Shown here: positions 1-12,239 of the stretch, piece after piece
Numbering within the stretch: the first letter of the stretch is position 1
Layout: every line of letters starts with the position of its first letter
Source: Strongylocentrotus droebachiensis
Lineage: Eukaryota > Echinodermata > Echinoidea > Camarodonta > Strongylocentrotidae
DNA: 64,000 bases
NCBI GenBank assembly: GCA_035222895.1
Contig: JAVYIG010000594.1
Location: forward strand, 184,001 to 248,000
Direction: 5' to 3'
Made by a program: the position numbers and the translations under genes
The notes under the pieces: generated by a model
The model's database searches: none
Seen by the model: only the letters and a program-made list of their open reading frames with translations
What the model was told of the DNA's origin: nothing

Positions 1-150
1 GAGGGGTGGTCGGTGAATGGGGAGAGGAGAGAGAGGGAGAGAGAGGGAGAGGGAGAGGGGGAGACACAAAGAGAGGAAAGGGGGTAGTGGCTTGACACAT
101 TATAATAATGTTCAACAGCATGACATCATTTCATTGTTTCTCTTACTTAC
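1..150. repeat. GA microsatellite and intron of gene A
   Basis: Bases 20-80 are (GGGAGA)/(GA) repeats. The remainder is the conserved intron stretch that precedes each M2 exon (motif GACATCATTTCATTG). No coding signal seen. Confidence 0.7.
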
Positions 151-252
151 TGGAGGCGGGTTTTTTTTGCGATGTCGTTGTGTCTGATATCATGGTCGTA
201 GGACTCGTCATGGGCTTGCTCGTCGCGTCCGTAGTCGATACTTCTGCTGACT
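151..252 (-). CDS. Gene A mucin-type exon M2 (second)
   Basis: 102-nt phase 1-1 exon, acceptor CGTTTCAG, donor GTAAGTAAGA. The peptide begins SAEVSTTDATSKPMTSPTTM and ends ISDTTTSQKKPASS. It is the last exon of gene A inside the window. Confidence 0.78.
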
Positions 253-588
253 CTGAAACGTTTGAGGGTTGTAACAAATGAAACCACACTTACAAAGCAA
301 TGAGATTATGAATGACAACCTAAAGATGATTATAGAAGGCCAAAACGAAGAAAATTCTGCTCCATGACATCATATAAATTGTATCAGTCTATTTATTTTA
401 TGAGGACTTGTGTTTGTAGATTTAGCGGTGCTTTGTCAAAGCCCAAGTAAATTCTGTCCAAGAATGTGTTCCTGTGGCGTGTTTGTTGTAATTAAACTCG
501 TGGACAAACGAATGAGAAGGAAACCTTCCCCTTAAAACGTTTTAGTGACGCCCGTGACAGGAAAGGGATGACGACTGAGAGATAGAGC

Positions 589-639
<51 letters not shown>

Positions 640-1370
640 GGGGGAGTGGAAAGGAGAAGTGGCTAGACATATTATATTAATGCATGACTCCTTTTCGTTG
701 TTTCTCTTACTGGATATTGTGGTTTCTTGTGATGTCGTTGCGTCTGATCGTTCCGGCATCGTGGCCGTAGGGCTCGGCTCGGACTTGGTTTTCGCTTCCG
801 TTGTCACCGACTCTGAACGGAATACAAAAAACAACTATCAAATGAGTGGGGGAATAAAGGAGCCGGAGTCAGGAAATGATAGGAAAACAAACAGACAGAA
901 ACAAAGAACGAGCGAAGAGGAACAACAACAACATCAAGAACGTTGTCGTTACTTTAAGGCAAATATACATTTAAATAATTAACGGGCACTGCCCCCTTTA
1001 TCAAGTCTTTTAGCAACGTTCATGAAAGAAGGACAAAGAAAAATAAGACAAGAAAAAGTAAGAATTAGACGGTCACTTCCCCCTTAAAAATTTTTTTTAG
1101 CGACGCCCGGAAAGAAAGAGCGAGGGGAAGAGAGAGAGAGAGAGAGAGTGAAGAGTGGTAGTGGCTAGACCTATCATAATAATGATCAAAATAATGCATG
1201 ACGTCATGCATTGTTTCAGAGTCAGATAAAGACTGAACTGAGAGAGATGAAGAAAGAAAGAAAGGGGATGGGAAGAGGGGTGGTCGGTAAAGGGGGAGGG
1301 GTGGTGAAGGGGGAGGGGAGAGAGAGGGAGAGAAAGAGAGAGAGAGGGAGGGAGAGAGAGAGGGGGGGGG

Positions 1371-1406
<36 letters not shown>

Positions 1407-3481
1407 GAAGAGTGATAGTGACTAGACCTATTATAAGGAGCGGGGCCAGGATGGACCCTTGTGGAACTCCCATTGTTATATTTCTAAATGTTGATAGGAA
1501 AAAAAGCAAATTCTCGTCTGAAATTTTTGTACAGATATCAAAGTTGTATGGATTTAAAAGCAAGACGTACACTCTGTTTTGCTCTTATTCAATGTTTATT
1601 TGACTATGCTAACCCTGCATGGTACAGTAACATAAACAAGTCAGATCAAAAGAAGTTGAAGATTATACAGAACAAAATGGTGAGATTTATCAACTGTTCT
1701 GGTCCAAGAACTCATGTTGGCTATAGCGAACTTTCTAAAGCTGGTTTTCTTGAAGTCGACCAAAGATCAAAACAACTCGCATTGAATCACGTGCATAAAA
1801 TATATCATACTAGGTCGAATCATTATATTCGATCCAACTTCGATCTTGTTACTGACGTACATGATTATAATACAAGAAATAGACGATTCAACTTTAACTT
1901 ACCAGAAAGAGTAGGTAGTATTGGAAATTCGTTTTATTACAATGCCATAAAACATTGGAATTCCCTTCCCAATGGTGTAAAAGAAATAGGAAACTATGAT
2001 CATTTTAAGAGGAAATTAAAGGAATACCTAATACTTGACAGTCAGAGAAGAGAAGTGAATGACATGTTATATGATTGAAATTGTTATTCTTCTGTCGGTT
2101 CATACTTTTTCATGTTGTATATACTTATGTTTTCGTACGTTATAGAAATTCTACAAATTCATCATTATTTTCCTCTTCTTCCTTCTCCTCTTTTTCTTCT
2201 TCTCCTTCTTCTTTTTCTTCTTGTACTTAATATCATTTCTATCATCAGTTTAATGTTGTTATTATTATCTTTAATAAGTAGTTCTTTTAATTTTCTTATC
2301 TGTCTGTAAATATTACTATTTTAATTTATTAATTGTATACATGTCTGTAAGGGACCCCACTGGAAATAAGCTCTCGAGCTTTCGTGGGTTATCCTGTTCA
2401 AGCTGACTTATTTTTGATCTGTTATTATTGTATATTGTTGTATGTTGGAAGCTTGTCGAATAAAAATCAATCAATCAATCAATAATGATAACATGCATGA
2501 CGTCCTTTCATTGTTTCTCTTACTTACTGGAAGTAATGGTGTCCTGCGATGTTGTTGTGTCTGACATCGTGGTCATGGGCTTGCTCGTCGCGTCCGTAGT
2601 CGATAATCCTGCTGACTCTGAAACGTTTGAATGTTGTAACAAATGAAACCACACTTACAAAGCAATGAGATTGGGAATGGCAACCAAAACATGATTATAG
2701 AAGGCCAAAACGAAGACAATTCTGCTCCATGAGTCCATGACAACATATAAATTGTATTCGTCTATTCATTTTATGTGGTATTATTTGTGTTTGTAGATTA
2801 AGTGGTGCTTTGTCAAAGCCCAAGTAAATTTGTACCAAATAATTTATCTAAATGTGTTTGTTGTAATTAAACTCGTGGTCAGAATGAGACGGCTACCTCC
2901 CCCTTAAAAAAGGTTTTAGCGACGCCCCTGACAGGAAAGGGATAAAGGCTGAGAGAGAAAAGGGAAGAACAGAAGGGAGAGTGGGGGAGAGAGAGAGAGA
3001 GAGAGAGAGTGGAGTGGGGGAGAGAGGGGAAAGTTGTTTCTCTTACTGGAAGTTGTGGTTTCTTCCGATGTCGTTGCGTCTGATCGTTCCGGCATCGTGG
3101 CCGTAGGGCTCGGCTCGGACTTGGTTTTCGCTTCCGTTGTCACCGAATCTGAACGGAATATAAAAAAAACTTATCAAATGAGTGGGGGGAGGAGCCGGGG
3201 TCCGGGAATGATAGGAAAACAGACAGACAGAGACAAAGAACGTGCTAAGAGGGAAGAAGAACAACAAAAACAGCAGCAAGAATGGTGACGGTAAACTTAT
3301 AGGCAAAATATTATAACAATTAATTTATAAAAAAATTAATGGGTACTAGCTGCCCCCCCCCCCTATAAAGTGTTTTAGCGACGCTCATGAAAGAAGGACA
3401 AAGAAAAACAAAACAAAAAGGAATTAGACGGTCACTTCCCCTTTAAAAAGTGTTTTAGCGACGCCCGGATAGACACAGAGA

Positions 3482-3520
<39 letters not shown>

Positions 3521-6500
3521 GGATACAGTGGCTTAACCCATTATGATAATAATCAAATGCATGACGTCATTTCCATGATATCATTGCCTATACATACTAG
3601 AGGTAGTGGTGTTTTGAGAAGTCGTTGTGTCTGAGCGTTCCGAAGTGGTTGTCATAGGGGTCGTCGTAGGTTTGGTCGTCAGTTCCGTCGTTGACTCGAT
3701 GATCACTGAAAATAACAACAACAAACAAACATAACTGAGGTAAATGACGATGCATAACATTATTTTCATTTAAATTATTTCCTCGTCGGCTGTCTTTAGG
3801 CGCTCTTAGTCAGGGCACGGCGATAAGATCAAGAGGGGGGGGGGGGGGGGAGAAAAAAAATAGAAATCAGAAAATGCTTTTCCTGTGGGAATCCCAATTC
3901 TATCAAAAAGTTCGAAAAGAGGACCGCGGGGTACTTTCTTTTTAATCATCATCATCATCTTCTACTTCTTCTTATTCTTCAGTTGCAGTACCGGCTACGT
4001 CCTGTACAATGTATTGTCGTACTAGTGAGGTGCAGTGCAGAATGTATGTACAATGTCTGATGAAAGATACAGCGAAGAACGTGCAAGTAAAAAAAAAAAT
4101 GTGGACATTTTGTTTACACCCTGTAGAAAGTCTTTTCATGCTCTTTGCTCATAATTGGCCACCAATTAATTGTTCATTAATTGGCCCGATACTATATCAT
4201 ATTACACCTACTTTCATCGCAGTGTCTCCCTTGAAACCCACTTGAGCATGTACAGTTGTAGCCTACCATAGTCTCCTCACACCAGCCGTTGTTACAGAGG
4301 TTTTCGTCACAATCTGTGAAATAAGAAATAAACGGGATTAAACTAATTATTTTATAAAAAATAAGGCTTCCAAGTGGTACAATAAATCAGTGTATTTAAT
4401 ATCTCTAGCGTAGTACCAGGAAGACATATCAATATATGACAGATAATAATAATAATATTGTTTTTTTTATTCTTCTTCGTGTGATACAAGAAATATATTG
4501 CTCTCGCTATTACAATCTTAGATTCGTCTGCGACTCATCTAATATTGTCACAGCGCAAGCAATATGTCGACTAAGTCCAATATTTTAAACACGCCAGCCG
4601 TTCCACCTATACCAAACGAAATACCAACCAATTAAATTATAAACCATCAATAATTAATACACAAATCACCCAGTAGCCTCAAAGTAATTATTCATTACTT
4701 TGCTATTAATGGGTTACCAGTCAAGTCTTCTCGCTCTTTTGAACAGCTTTCTGAATAAACGATTGCTGTTACTTATCGGCTGGAACGGTTCATTTTCACA
4801 ATCTAAATAGGTTTACAAAATTAGGATGGCAATGTCACTGCGTCGAGAAAAGTTTTTGTACCTTGAAATATCTTCGACATTCGATTGAGTTAAAACAGAA
4901 AAAAAATATAAGATATTCTTCTTGTCATGATGTGACAATAATTTGTTACATACATCTTTTATTATCATTATCATAATTTCTATTATTGTTGTTGTTGTTG
5001 TTGATATCATTAATGTTAGCATAATAATCATTATTATATCATTTTATCATCATTGTTACTAATATTAATATTATAATCATACGTATTCATATTATCATCA
5101 TCTTCATTACTATTATCATATTTTTTCATCATTATTATTACTATTACATATTATCATAATTGTTATTGTTAGTAGTAGTAGTCGTCGTAGTGTAAGTAGT
5201 AATAGAAGTGGTAGTAGTAGTAGTAGTAATAGTAGTAATAGTAGTAGTAGTATTATTAGTAGTAGTAGAAGTAGTAGAAGTAGTCAGTAGTAGTAGAAGT
5301 AGTAGAAGTAGTCAGTAGTAGTAGAAGAAGTCATCGTCGCGATAGTAATAGAAATAGTAGTAGTACTAGTAGTAATATAGTAGTAGAAGTAGTAGAAGTA
5401 GTAGTAGTCATCGTCGCGATAGTAATATAAATATTAGTAGTAGTAGTAGTGGTAGTGATGGTGGTAGTAGTAGTATTAGTAGTAGAAATATTAGGAGGAG
5501 AAGTAATAGTAGTACCAGCAGTAGTAGTAGTAGTAGTAGAAGAAGTTAGGAGTTGATATCAAACTTTAATGATATCACTGAAGTCCGTGTTATCTGCATG
5601 TAGATTTATTGATTAAACAAAGAAACGAATTTGACATATGAGAATAAACATGAATACAAAATGAAACCTACACGGGATTCTGCATATTCTATGCCCGCCC
5701 GGGATCCCTTCTTTACTCTTCCTTTGGTGGCACCCGCCGATGACAGAAGGAAAAGGAATGAGTTTGGGGATGCTCTGCACCATGCTGCCATCGCGGAGTC
5801 GCATCATCTTACACTTTTGGAACATGGGCAAAGTGTAATTTAGGCCGTACCAGTCTGAACAAGATGTCCTATCCGATAACACAGGCAAGGCTGCGAAGAA
5901 TATATAAGAAAATTCATTGCTAATTGTTTTTTCCTCCTCCTCCTCCTCCTACGCGTCTTCTCCTCCTACCAGCCCTGCTACTTCTCTCCACCCCCTCTTC
6001 ATACTCCTCTTCCTCCCCATTCCTCCTCTCCTACTCATCCTCATATAGCCCTCCTCGAGCCTAATCATCATTCCCTTCCCTCCCCTTCCCGCTCCTCCTC
6101 GTCCTTGCCTTACACCCTCTTCTCAATCTTGAGGATGCAGGTTTTCTTTAAATATTTTGAAACATTTATTAGAGAGACTTTTTTCGGATGTGTTTTTTGG
6201 TTTGAGATGCCATGTTTATTAGGTCAAGTTTGAGGGCACAAATCCTAGTCAACGATTGTGTAATAGTGTCTGCAAAATGTGACTATACAATTGGCTGTGT
6301 ATACAGCCAGAAACAGGCAGATCTACGCTCTGGCCAAGGATTAGGAATTGCGATAAAGTGTCAAATCACAGTCTGTGCTTGCATACTAACCTTTTCCACT
6401 TCGCTCTTATTTCGCTTTATTATGGACATTTTGAAAGCCAGCTATGTTTCTGCAATATTCAACAAAATATTACGGATATGTTAAGTAAAAAAAATACTTA

Positions 6501-9500
6501 CCGAAAGACAAGCAGGTTACGGTGCCAAGCAGCAACTTCCAAAATACACCTATCTTTGGGTCTTTAGCCTGTATTTAGAAAAAAATATTAATATTGTTTA
6601 AATCAGCAAGAACAAGAACAAACAACAACTGAAGAAAAAACTGTGATGAGCATTTTGAAACGGATGATAATGATAATACTGATAATGGTGATGATGAGTA
6701 TGAGAGCAATTACCGTTACTTATACAACACATACATGTTCCACTAACGTAATTGTTGAGACTTTCACATCTGTCAACGAGATTTTATAAAGGTTTTCTTG
6801 GCCAATTTCGGAATTTTCAAGCAAATTTGGTAAAACGTTCATTCAATTTACGATAAACACTATTTTTGGTAGAGACTGTCATTTACTTTAGGGGATCGGG
6901 CATGTTTGTTAAGAGATTTACCTAGGGGGAAGCAAGTTTTTAGGACATGAAATGCTGTAAAAGTTCGTACCAACGTGTTCAGGGAACCTCCCTGCACAAT
7001 TTCTAAGTGAACTACCTTGAAAATATGCTGCTGGAAACAAAAAAGGGCCATATTCCAAAATTACTGTTGATATATCTCACAACATCATTTACCATGTGTG
7101 AGATGTCATATGAAAAAGAATTAAATTTCATACGAGGTGATAACACATTTTATGAAAAATGTTCTTTAATGTACTTATCATCATAATGTGATCTTTTTTG
7201 CATTTGGGTTTCTAGTTTTCAAATCTATGGAATTTTCGTTAGAATCTACGTATGTTTCATTCAAATTAATGAACAATGTGATTCTTTCGCTATTTGGTCA
7301 TTCGATTTGGCGCAACACGATTTTCTGACAGCGCGACGGTGTACTTCTAGCATTCTAATTCATTTGTAGCATTCAAATTAGCACTTTGTGCACTTAAATT
7401 GATGGTCAATATACATTTCTCGTTTATTACACACTTTTTATAGCTCATTCTTTTTCTTTGAAGATTGTTTTTTACATGTGTATTTCATCATGTCTCATTT
7501 TCTTGCATGTATGCACTTATACTTATTAGATTTATCTGATATTCATCAGCATTTAAGTTTGATTGTTAAGAAGAAAAAAACGACTTGCATCTACGGACCT
7601 GATGGTCTCAGTATATTTGGAAATGTTCATGTAAGGAAGTTGTGGTCTTATGTTTCATCATAAATTTATCATAATTTCATCATAATTTCATTATGGAAGA
7701 AGGGTACAATATTGTGATTGGGGTAGGGACTAGAGTCAACAATTTGAACATGATTCAATTTTTAGCCATGTCTTTAGCCATCGATCTGCTGGCGGGCAAG
7801 TAAACTATGAAACTCTTTAAGAAAAACAGAGGGGTGTGCTGGGTATAAGAGACGATGTGAATTACTTTTGTAAAATTCCGAGTCTGTAGTAAAAAAAAAA
7901 AAAAGGGGCGATTGAGGGTACCCCCACCTTTCCCGGGTATATGAACATGTCCGTGCAGAAATGCCATATCCCTTGATTTCACCCCTTCTTTACTTTATGT
8001 CTGACTACACCCATCTGCATTGTCCTGAAAATAAATAAATGGAATAACAGCTTAGACCCCAATGGCAAATCATGCATTTTAACTGCATTATTTAAAAACT
8101 TTAAAAGTTTGTTGCAACTCTTCCCCCTACGAATACGAATGACAGGTGTTAATTTAAATGATAAAAATTACGCTTCGACAAGTGAATATTAATTTGAATG
8201 CTAGTTGAGCAGTTTCTAAATTGAATGACAGATCTATGAAACCCTTCGACCAAAATCCTAAATTAAATACTAAAACTGAAAAATTAAATGATAATTGGCA
8301 TGGCAAAGCCAATCTGCGCTAACTTAAATGCAAAGTAAATGAATTTGAATGACAAACACGCGAATTTGGCCTATTATATAAACACCTTGTGCTCCTTACG
8401 AATGTAAAATGGCGCAGCGGACAGAATTTACATAATCATGAGACAAGAAGTTATAAGACTGTTCAAAACAACAACAAGAAGGTTATCCTATGAATTGAAA
8501 CAAGATAATGTGAAAGCTTAAATACTTTGCATCAAAACAATGAAGCACCAAATTCGTTCCATCAGCCAATACTTGGTATACAAGGTGATTTTGACAATAC
8601 TTTTCAAAAAGCCTGGTGCTCAGTCACCCGCAACAGAAATCTATAGATAGGCTTCATTAAGAAAATAACTTACTCTTTATCATGAAGAACATTTTAGAGT
8701 TATATTGGTTATGATTTTTATTATTAGGAGCTACCAAACTTGGGTACACTTTTTATACGCACTGTACACTAAAACGGGAGTTACATAGTATTTCAGTCCC
8801 CGATCAGAGACACGGTTCAGGATTTATATGTGATTATGCACTGATTGAACCCATACTATCAGTGATGTCCTGGAGAAGCTGAAGCCCGTTAGAGGTGATA
8901 ATATCAGTTACAAACTCCACACACTCTTGCAAGCACCAAAGATTCTTAAAACACGTTGTGAAAAGTGGAAGAGGTAAATTCATGAGAAAATTTCAAATGA
9001 GATCTCCTTCACAACTGCCTCCGACCAGCTGCTCAATGACCAAAGGCCACAATAACGTGGAGGTGAAAGAGACAGTAGGGAGTTTTAGATTTGCGTGGAC
9101 TGATACGTGTGACGTCCATTCAAGGCACTGCATTAAAAAGGACGTCGATCGTAGCAACCCCCATTGTCTTCGTGCGAATCTAAAAGTCCCTATTGTAGAC
9201 TATAGGAAGCAGCAGAGGATGCTATCATCAGGTAACAGCAATGTCTATTTAACTTAGAAGAAGAAGAAATAGGGATAACCCAGGGCCCCGTCTTATAAAC
9301 AGTTGCGATTTATCCAAACTGAGGAGACTAATGCTGCCTGTCCAAACCAATTTTACATTGAAATCAATTCACAACTCTGTATAAACCGTGACGTATGTAT
9401 GGATTATGGCACCCAGAGCAATCGATGAGACTGCACCCCCCCCCACACACACACTTTCGAATTTATCTACGTAACTGTGCAAGCGAGGGAGCAAGGCGAC

Positions 9501-11908
9501 CGGCTAAGGAAATTCGCAAAGGAGCGCAGCGAACAAGTAGTAGTATAGAGTACATAGATAGGTAGTTTTCTATTTATTCTTCATTAAATGTTGAACACAA
9601 TTAATGAAAACTGTGGAGTAATGCAGTCGAGGGATTTAGCAAGGTAACCAACAAAAATAGATTAAAAAAAAAAGTTGAATCGCATTTAAGAAATTAAATC
9701 ATATTGATGTCAAATTTGGAACCATTTGAAAACGCTATCCCCTCCCCCATAAACTATCTATATCGGGGCACAAATTACGAGATCCTGTGCAATATAATTA
9801 TGCGAGTCGTGACCGAGCTTTAGAAAATGTTCTATTTATAATGCATTTCACCCTGCGCATTGGGGCGCATGTATCCATGAGGATAAATAGTTTTTTCTTC
9901 CTTTTTGCCGCTCACGTATTTCTAATTTACATTTTCGCGCCCCTTTTATGTGCTCTCTAAAAAGAGAACTGGGTAGGGCATTGGCAGTGAGTGGCGTGTA
10001 CGTTCTCTTTTAAATAATCAAATAATTTGACCAGACTCCTTTCCCCCAATATGATGTAGTTCCAAGTTTTTGACATTATGGTCAAAATGTCATTTTGTCA
10101 TAAAAAATGCCTCAGACCAGATGTATTCAATCAAGCATTTAGCGACATATAGACTCGGATATGACGTTATTCTGGATACGAGGTGACGGTTGCCCAAATG
10201 TCGATACGTTCAAAACAATCAGGGGAGCTGAGTACCTAGTTTTTATAGAGTGATACCGGTCTATTATTTTAATCCAGGTCTTTTATGATTGTACACATGG
10301 CTGGTTCAATAATGTATTAAACAAAACAAATAATTTACGCCCGTTTTCGAGGTAGGAAAGAGGAAATACATTGACAAACATGTTTCGAAGCCATTTGGAC
10401 AATTATATTTAAATGTATTGATAAGACTCCGTGGGGAAAAGAATATTTTTGGATTGCAATGAATGTACTATATACATATTGCTTTGCACGAAGAAATGTT
10501 GTTCTAAAATGTATGTACGCCTGACGAAAAGCGTAAATCACCCACGAATTAGAATGAGGAACATTATAATTTGATTGAATCAAACGCGAATTTAAATGCA
10601 CAGATCATGAATTTATACTTTCGAATAGCAAGACTGGGACAAATCATTTTTCTATTGAGTGGATTTTAAAAGTTGCGAAATTGGCCGCGAAGATCTATAC
10701 TTTCTCTTTTCTTCTGATCTTTTAATTTGTTAAATTTTCTTCTGTTTGTATTCTTCTTCTCCTCATCTCTTGTTATTTTCTATTTTCTTCATCCTATATT
10801 CTTCTTTCTTCTTTTAGGCCTGATGTAGATCAAGTATGGACGTTCAACTAAAAAGAGCATGAAAGTTGCCCAATAGACCAGTTCGTAGTTAGTGCATAAT
10901 AATCATTTATTCACGAAGACTTCAGTGTAACTCAAGCTTTTGCTTTCTTTGGCTGAAGTCTCATGTGCAATTACATTTCTTTAAATTTGAACCGCACAGC
11001 TATTATTCATTTAGTCATGAGTCACTCTCATTTTCATCACACGAACATTGCTTCCTAAATCATGCCTCTCTGTTTAAGTCATTTAATTAAAGGAAAAAAA
11101 TATATTCTCTTTCTCTTGTTTGTTTTAAACATTAATTAAATTCTATTATTTCGAAATGTATCATATTTTGTTTTTCTCTTTTCCTCAAGCGAGGTTATTT
11201 TTTTCATAATTTTAATACATATTTACATTAGTTTCATAATTGAATGAAAAATAACATTGGCTAAAAATTAAAGTATGTACAACAATTCTTCCAGCTTAGT
11301 ATTATTTTCTTTACCAAAACATTCATACCTTAAAACAATTTTAGCAACGACTTGAATTAAAATAACAAAGTATGCGGGTAAAAAAATTATCCATTTAAAA
11401 TATTTTTAACGTAACATTTATAAATAGCATATTGCGTATAATTTAGGATAATATTCAGGAGAGTATATTTCTTGTTTCTTATGTCCTTACCTACAACTAA
11501 TATCTTTGGCTGATTTGAAGTTCTACCTTGAATAGGTAGAATATCAAATTATATATTATTTTCCAAAACATAATCACATCGTTGCAATACAACAAAAAGT
11601 GAAACGTTGAATCAACTTTTTCACAAGTGCATAAATTATTATTCACCATTTGCGATTTAAAAAACAATCTTTTGAGGCAATAATCTTGTGAATCATCTTA
11701 AAGTTTAACTTTATTATTACGAATTTGCTTTACTTCAAATGAAAATACATCCTTTCAAACAAAGTAATTATCTTAATCTAGAAAGGAATCATGTATATAT
11801 ATATGCTTATAATGAAACGGGCATTAAGTATTCCGGTAATGAAATCAAATCAGGCTCATGATGGTCATTTCACTATGATTGAAACAAAAACATTAAAATA
11901 CTTACCAT
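151..11908 (-). CDS. Gene A: paralogue of gene B, 3' end outside the window
   Basis: Nine exons found, transcript order: 11908-11906 (ATG), 6568-6502 (signal peptide), 5890-5672 (Cys domain), 4313-4212 (EGF), 3705-3598 (M3), 3148-3047 (M1), 2617-2528 (M2), 812-711 (M1), 252-151 (M2). All junctions have splice consensus and all after exon 1 are phase 1, giving 895 nt of open coding sequence before the window edge. Same module order as gene B, so a CTLD exon is expected beyond base 1. The intron between the M2 at 2.5 kb and the M1 at 0.7 kb contains a LINE. Likely role as for gene B: secreted or surface lectin-mucin, possibly immune or mucosal (inference). Confidence 0.75.
570..645. repeat. (GA)n-(G)n microsatellite
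   Basis: Perfect GA dinucleotide run followed by about 17 G. It lies in a gene A intron beside an M1 exon; analogous tracts flank most mucin exons in the window. Confidence 0.9.
711..812 (-). CDS. Gene A mucin-type exon M1 (second)
   Basis: 102-nt phase 1-1 exon, acceptor CCGTTCAG, donor GTAAGAGAAAC. Peptide as the M1 at 3047 except TTSQETTISS at the end. It lies next to a long GA/G microsatellite in the intron. Confidence 0.8.
1118..1410. repeat. GA/GGGA-rich purine tract
   Basis: Mixed (GA)n, (GGGA)n and G runs; the apparent reading frames are low-complexity Arg/Glu/Gly or Ser/Leu/Pro and are not genes. At about 1208-1225 a piece of intron joins directly to GAGTCAGATAAAGACTG, suggesting an exon unit deleted here. 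Confidence 0.75.
1436..2484 (+). mobile_element. 5'-truncated, 5'-inverted LINE fragment (CR1/L2-like) in a gene A intron
   Basis: About 1505-2078 on the plus strand encodes the C-terminal part of a non-LTR reverse transcriptase (segments DYANPAWYSNI, IQNKMVRFINC, AIKHWNSLPNGVKE), followed by a 3'UTR and an (AATC)n tail at about 2466-2484. The first ~65 nt read on the minus strand as GVPQGSILAPLL, the RT motif that should lie upstream in the same sense. The 5' piece is therefore inverted and the catalytic FADD region deleted. The element splits a duplicated intron unit. Not functional. Confidence 0.85.
2528..2617 (-). CDS. Gene A mucin-type exon M2 (first)
   Basis: 90-nt phase 1-1 exon, acceptor CGTTTCAG, donor GTAAGTAAGA. 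The peptide begins SAGLSTTDATSKPMTTMSDT and ends TSQDTITSS. It lacks four codons of the usual SPTT segment, in frame. Confidence 0.78.
2941..3030. repeat. (GA)n microsatellite beside exon M1
   Basis: GA-rich purine run directly downstream (transcript sense) of the M1 exon at 3047-3148; part of the recurring exon plus GA-tract unit. Confidence 0.85.
3047..3148 (-). CDS. Gene A mucin-type exon M1 (first)
   Basis: 102-nt phase 1-1 exon, acceptor CCGTTCAG, donor GTAAGAGAAAC. The peptide begins SVTTEAKTKSEPSPTATMPE and ends SDATTSEETTTSS. This is the fullest M1 consensus in the window. Confidence 0.82.
3470..3520. repeat. (GA)n microsatellite beside exon M3
   Basis: Near-perfect GA run preceded by the recurring intron motif TTTTAGCGACGCCCG. 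Confidence 0.85.
3598..3705 (-). CDS. Gene A mucin-type exon M3
   Basis: 108-nt phase 1-1 exon, acceptor TATTTTCAG, donor GTATGTATAGG. The peptide begins IIESTTELTTKPTTTPMTTT and ends SDTTTSQNTTTS. Its place right after the EGF exon matches gene B. Confidence 0.8.
4212..4313 (-). CDS. Gene A EGF-like domain exon
   Basis: 102-nt phase 1-1 exon, acceptor TTATTTCACAG, donor GTAGGTGTAA. The peptide starts CDENLCNNGWCEETMVGYNC and continues TCSSGFQGRHCDE: six cysteines in exact EGF spacing. It differs from gene B by only a handful of residues. Confidence 0.92.
5157..5550. repeat. (TAG)n/(AGT)n trinucleotide array
   Basis: Degenerate TAG trinucleotide repeat with an internal repeat of about 115 nt containing CATCGTCGCGATAGTAATA at 5332 and 5408. 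Lies in the intron between exon 3 and the EGF exon of gene A. The matching gene B intron also has TAG arrays (50082-50185, 50710-50760). Confidence 0.85.
5672..5890 (-). CDS. Gene A exon 3: N-terminal Cys-containing domain
   Basis: 219-nt phase 1-1 exon, acceptor TTCTTCGCAG, donor GTAGGTTTCAT. It has four cysteines (TSC, QKC, GGC, RIC), the segment CKMMRLRDGSMVQSIPKL and the end HRICRIP. It is 27 nt longer than the gene B exon, with an insertion before the final strand that adds a Cys. The fold is not recognised. Confidence 0.72.
5925..6125. repeat. TCC-rich pyrimidine tract, gene A intron 2
   Basis: Degenerate (TCC)n/(CTT)n run upstream of the exon 3 acceptor in transcript sense. Gene B has a longer counterpart at 51150-51560. 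Confidence 0.75.
6502..6568 (-). CDS. Gene A exon 2: signal peptide
   Basis: 67-nt exon, acceptor CTAAATACAG, donor GTAAGTATTT. It encodes AKDPKIGVFWKLLLGTVTC then LSF; with the exon 1 Met this is a typical signal peptide. It ends in phase 1, matching exon 3. Confidence 0.8.
6569..11905. other. Gene A intron 1
   Basis: No exon found in 5.3 kb. Contents: AT-rich DNA; a partial copy of a TIR element at 7205-8373 (full copy at 57116-58415); a MITE-like end CAGGGCCCCGTCTTATAAAC at 9269; and, from about 10335, sequence shared with gene B intron 1 (55850-56300, 59450-60060). The open frame at 8895-9257 has no recognisable domain or splice support. Confidence 0.6.
7205..8373. mobile_element. Partial copy of CATTCAAAT-box TIR element
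   Basis: About 90% identical by eye to 57220-58400, including TAGTTTTCAAATCTATGGAA near one end and CAAACACGCGAA near the other. The left ~100 nt of the full element is missing and the right end stops at GGCC. It contains repeated AATTTGAATG boxes. No transposase reading frame. Confidence 0.75.
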
Positions 11909-12030
11909 TTTACAGATCAATCTTCAAGGGCTTCGAAAAGTGATCCAACAGCACGATGATAACCTGACCTCTTTCTCGGATAAAAAATGAACAAATTTGG
12001 CAACGAAGAAAACAGCTGCTTGAATACAGA
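11906..12030 (-). CDS. Gene A exon 1: 5'UTR ending in the start codon
   Basis: ATG at 11908-11906 is the last codon of the exon, followed by donor GTAAGTATTTT. About 250 nt upstream of it is conserved with gene B around 60577-60850, which probably covers the 5'UTR and proximal promoter. The transcription start is not determined; the upper boundary is a placeholder. Confidence 0.65.
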
Positions 12031-12239
12031 AAGGCGGGAAATATTAACTGTAAGATTCAAACTGTAGGCTAATGCTACTGATCAACGGAGATCAATTAAA
12101 ATCGCAGAAGAAATTATGACTTGATACCTTCCGTCGACCAATTGTAAATGGTAAATGATACGTTTGTCCTTCTCTGCAGGCGGTGAGCTGATACGAGAAC
12201 GGTATTGATATGAACAGATAGATTAAAAAGGAAATACTG

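Noticed and set aside
8895..9257. 120-codon plus-strand frame in gene A intron 1
   Set aside because: No recognisable domain, no paralogue in gene B intron 1, no splice context. Could be an old element piece; left unannotated.
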